Source: Pseudomonadota bacterium
GTDB taxonomy: Bacteria; Pseudomonadota; Alphaproteobacteria; Sphingomonadales; Sphingomonadaceae
Direction: 5' to 3'
Assembly (NCBI GenBank): GCA_023387085.1
Contig: JAEWIL010000059.1
Coordinates: 1-16,112, forward strand
Length of the DNA: 16,112 nt
The notes beneath the pieces were generated by a model, which was not told where the DNA came from, made no database searches, and worked only from the letters and a program-made list of their open reading frames with translations. The position numbers and the translations under genes are program-made. The stretch's first letter is position 1; each line of letters starts with the position of its first letter. This document shows positions 14,300 to 16,112 of this stretch, piece by piece.

Positions 14300-14852
14300 C
14301 CCGCCGGCCAGTCGAGGACGAGCGCATCGCCGACCGCGAGCGCGCGCCATGCCTTTGACAGCCGTTCGAAATCCGCGAAAACCCGCGGCTCCGCCGCATC
14401 GATCCGGCGCGTTCGCCGGCACTGAGCGAGGCGCGGATACGCCCGGCCTCGGCCAAAGCCGCGCGCTGCGCCGGGCCGTCGGGGCGCCTGCTGCTGCGCC
14501 AGGCGACGTCGAACAGGAAGGCCGCGAGTTCGGACAATTCCCCTTCGCGCCCCTGCGCCTTGACGAGCTTCGCACCCCTCGCGACCTGTTTGCGCGCCGC
14601 GCGCTGGCGATCCTTCGCGGAGAGGGCACCGCCCGCTTCGACATGGAAGGAGCCGGCATCGCCACCCGCACCGATCTGGCCGAACACGCCAGTCTTCAGC
14701 CCCAGCGCGGCCTCGACGACGAAATGAACCATGTCGTGCGGCAAGTCGGGATCGAAACCGGGCGCGGGATCCATCACCAGGACGGGCAGCCCGTCGCGTT
14801 CGATCCGCATCGAATAGCGGCGTTCGCCCGACCGGATAAAATGGACTTTCAT
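14284..14852 (-). pseudogene. Small conserved-looking hypothetical gene, apparently frameshifted near 14404-14408
   Basis: From the ATG at 14852 the frame gives a plausible globular protein (MKVHFIRSGERRYSMRIERD, then DLPHDMVHFVVEAALGL, AARKQVARGAKLVKA) up to LSAGERA at about residue 149. After that the same frame turns into Arg/Ser-rich sequence to a stop at 14250. The adjacent frame instead reads RIDAAEPRVFADFERLSKAW, then RALAVGDALVLDW, and stops at 14284, which looks like the true C terminus. One missing C in the GCC-GG run at 14404-14408 would restore a 189-residue protein. The total span, 569 bp, is one short of a multiple of three. It may be a real mutation, a sequencing error or, less likely, programmed slippage. 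I recognise no named family. It follows the hydrolase gene by 16 bp. Confidence 0.7.
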
Positions 14853-14868
14853 CGCATCGTCGGCGGCC

Positions 14869-15738
14869 TCAAAGCGCCGCCCTGAACAGCTCCAGCATCC
14901 GGCCCCATGCCTTTTCGGCGGCGGCTTCGTCATAGGCGCGGCCGTCGGGCGGGCACCAGCCGTGCATCGCGCCCTTGTAGACCTCGACCTCATGCCATTG
15001 CTTGCGGGGAGTCAGCACGGCGTTGAGCCGGTCCTTTTCCTCGGGGTTCTGCTGGTCGTCATTGTCCGCGATCGCGAACAGGAAGCCGGCGCCGGTTTCG
15101 GGGATCAGCAGATGCGGGCTGTCGGGCTTGTCGGTGCCGACCGACGCGCCGTGGAAGCTGGCTGCGGCTTTCACCCGCGCGGGGTTCAGCGCGGCGGTGT
15201 AGATGACCATCGGTCCGCCCATGCAATAGCCCGCAGTGCCAAGCCCCTTCGCGGTGTCGACCTCGACCTGTGCGTCGAGGAAGGCGAGATGTGCGGTCGC
15301 GTCCGTCGTCACCAGCGTGCGGTTCAATTGCTTGAGATAGCCGAACAGGGTTTCGCGCACGCTGGGATCGTCGAAATCATGTCCGGCATAGACGACCGGC
15401 GACTTGGCCCAGCGGTAGAAGGGATTGACGCAAAGCACCGCGTAGCCGTCGCCCGCAAGCCGGTCCGCCATCTGACGGAAAGCGGGACGCAGCCCGCGAA
15501 TATCGGGCCATATCAGCACGGCGGGATGCTTGCCCTCGGTCGGCGCGACGAAATAGGCATCGACCGTGCCGTCGTCGGTCTTGATCTCGACATCGCGGCC
15601 CTTGACCGGCCCAGCAGCGCAAGCCGCGGCAGGCAACATCGAGGCGATCGCTCCGGCGCCTGCAAGCGCTGTAAAGCTCCGCCGGTTTACCGGAAGACCC
15701 GCGCGGTCGAGGTCGGCTTCGGTAAGGTCGTTGCACAT
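14869..15738 (-). CDS. Tat-exported dienelactone hydrolase-family protein
   Basis: This is an alpha/beta hydrolase of the dienelactone hydrolase family, which opens lactones such as carboxymethylenebutenolide. This member's substrate is unknown. The 289-residue protein has an 18-residue lead, a twin-arginine motif NRRSFTAL (18-25) and a hydrophobic stretch to about 38, followed by AACAAG, so export is likely. The hydrolase core shows AVLIWPDIRGLRPAFRQMA (73-91), the nucleophile elbow GYCMGG with C172 (Cys instead of Ser, typical of the family), an acidic residue near D225-D228 and H259 in GAMHGW. The ATG at 15738 has AAGGAGA upstream, an excellent match. An in-frame start at 15792 is less likely. 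It is followed after 16 bp by the frameshifted gene. Export distinguishes it from the cytoplasmic ClcD-type enzymes of aromatic degradation. Confidence 0.92.
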   Translation of the reverse strand: MCNDLTEADLDRAGLPVNRRSFTALAGAGAIASMLPAAACAAGPVKGRDVEIKTDDGTVDAYFVAPTEGKHPAVLIWPDIRGLRPAFRQMADRLAGDGYAVLCVNPFYRWAKSPVVYAGHDFDDPSVRETLFGYLKQLNRTLVTTDATAHLAFLDAQVEVDTAKGLGTAGYCMGGPMVIYTAALNPARVKAAASFHGASVGTDKPDSPHLLIPETGAGFLFAIADNDDQQNPEEKDRLNAVLTPRKQWHEVEVYKGAMHGWCPPDGRAYDEAAAEKAWGRMLELFRAAL

Positions 15739-15832
15739 GGGCTTTCTCCTTGGGGGCTTTGGGAAAAGTCGCGGAAAACTGCGCAACTTCACTCACGATT
15801 CCATATCTCATCCCGTCATCGGGATCGAACCA

Positions 15833-15859
15833 GAAGCAAGGCTAGTCGAGCCTTGCTTT
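15833..15859. terminator. Strong hairpin upstream of the hydrolase gene, possible terminator
   Basis: AAGCAAGGCT (15834-15843) and AGCCTTGCTT (15849-15858) form a perfect 10-bp stem with a 5-nt loop. TTTAT follows on the plus strand and TTC on the minus strand. On the minus strand it would end transcription from the gene beyond the right edge before the hydrolase gene. The T-tract is better for the plus strand, where no gene precedes it. It may belong to the neighbouring repeat cluster. Confidence 0.4.
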
Positions 15860-15886
15860 ATAGGACAGCGGTTTTTGGCCGCTTCG

Positions 15887-16020
15887 CTCCTCCCTGTGGC
15901 GAAGCCATGGGGAGGTGGCAGCGCGAAGCGCTGACGGAGGGGCAATGACGCGCCGTTGCTGCCCCTCCACCATTCGCTTCGCGAACGGTCCCCCTCCCCA
16001 TCGCTACGGGACCGGGAGGA
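15887..16020. repeat. Composite palindromic intergenic repeat (REP-like)
   Basis: Several nested hairpins are packed here. CTCCC...GGGAG (15890-15894/15910-15914) encloses TGGC-GAA-GCCA. CAGCGC-GAA-GCGCTG spans 15919-15933. GGAGGGGCA and TGCCCCTCC (15936-15944/15960-15968) are a perfect 9-bp pair. TTCGC-TTC-GCGAA spans 15973-15985. GGTCCC and GGGACC (15987-15992/16008-16013) close the right end. The arrangement is two opposed units with GAA/TTC loops, like the repeats I associate with sphingomonad genomes. No open frame of interest is present except the 3' end of the right-edge gene. Confidence 0.7.
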
Positions 16021-16112
16021 AACTTATCTCATCGAACGCCATTGCCACATGATGGACACCGACATCGCGCAGCATCGCGCCATGCTTCTCGCGATCGGTG
16101 ATATGCCCCGCG
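16004..16112 (-). CDS. 3' end of an unrecognised gene cut by the right edge
   Basis: The minus strand is open from the edge to a TAG at 16006-16004, giving 35 residues that look like real protein: GHITDREKHGAMLRDVG, then VHHVAMAFDEISFLPVP at the C terminus. The other two frames on this strand are less protein-like. The rest lies beyond the window, so I cannot name the family. The last four residues and the stop codon fall inside the palindromic repeat, suggesting that the repeat has replaced or extended the original 3' end. Confidence 0.55.
   Translation of the reverse strand, partial: AGHITDREKHGAMLRDVGVHHVAMAFDEISFLPVP

Noticed and set aside
1..16112. CRISPR arrays, toxin-antitoxin pairs, phage or transposase genes
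   Set aside because: No regularly spaced repeats and no recognisable transposase, integrase or toxin-antitoxin sequence were seen in any frame I read.

Overview
The window looks like a chromosomal housekeeping segment of a GC-rich alphaproteobacterium. A sphingomonad (Sphingopyxis/Sphingomonas-like) is the best guess. This rests on the petA-petB order with trmL-hemF divergent from it, an argD-argF-hslO cluster, the codon usage, and a palindromic intergenic repeat of the kind I associate with sphingomonads. The genus assignment is inference. I see no phage, plasmid, IS, CRISPR or tRNA/rRNA genes, and no stretch over 300 bp lacks a gene.

Layout. 1-1389 (-): cytochrome bc1 genes petA (Rieske) and petB (cytochrome b, cut by the left edge). 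1615-2930 (+): trmL and hemF, overlapping by 4 bp and closed by a strong terminator that also faces the next genes. 2991-4705 (-): two tandem paralogous multi-pass membrane proteins. 4835-5831 (+): lipB and a small lipoprotein. 5834-7154 (-): queC and queE (7-deazaguanine pathway). 7322-7729 (-): a small secreted four-cysteine protein. 7877-10930 (-): argD-argF-hslO, with a promoter-like sequence and a terminator-like hairpin in front of argD. 11040-12546 (-): an Lrp/AsnC regulator followed by a luciferase-like flavin oxidoreductase. 12620-14299 (+): a LysE-type exporter divergent from the regulator, then a Tas-like aldo/keto reductase. 14284-15738 (-): a Tat-exported dienelactone hydrolase-like protein and a small gene that appears frameshifted. 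15833-16020: a hairpin and a composite palindromic repeat. 16004-16112 (-): the 3' end of an unrecognised gene.

Functional links: petA/petB and hemF belong to respiration and heme supply. queC and queE act in sequence towards preQ0. argD and argF are arginine biosynthesis steps, with the redox chaperone Hsp33 translationally coupled behind them. The Lrp regulator and LysE exporter share a compact divergent promoter from which both messages may be nearly leaderless.

Nothing here amounts to a clearly new biological system. The points most worth a second look are the frameshifted gene at 14284-14852, the possible attenuator before argD, the hairpin abutting the argF ribosome binding site, the shared Lrp/LysE promoter, and the repeat that supplies a stop codon at the right edge.
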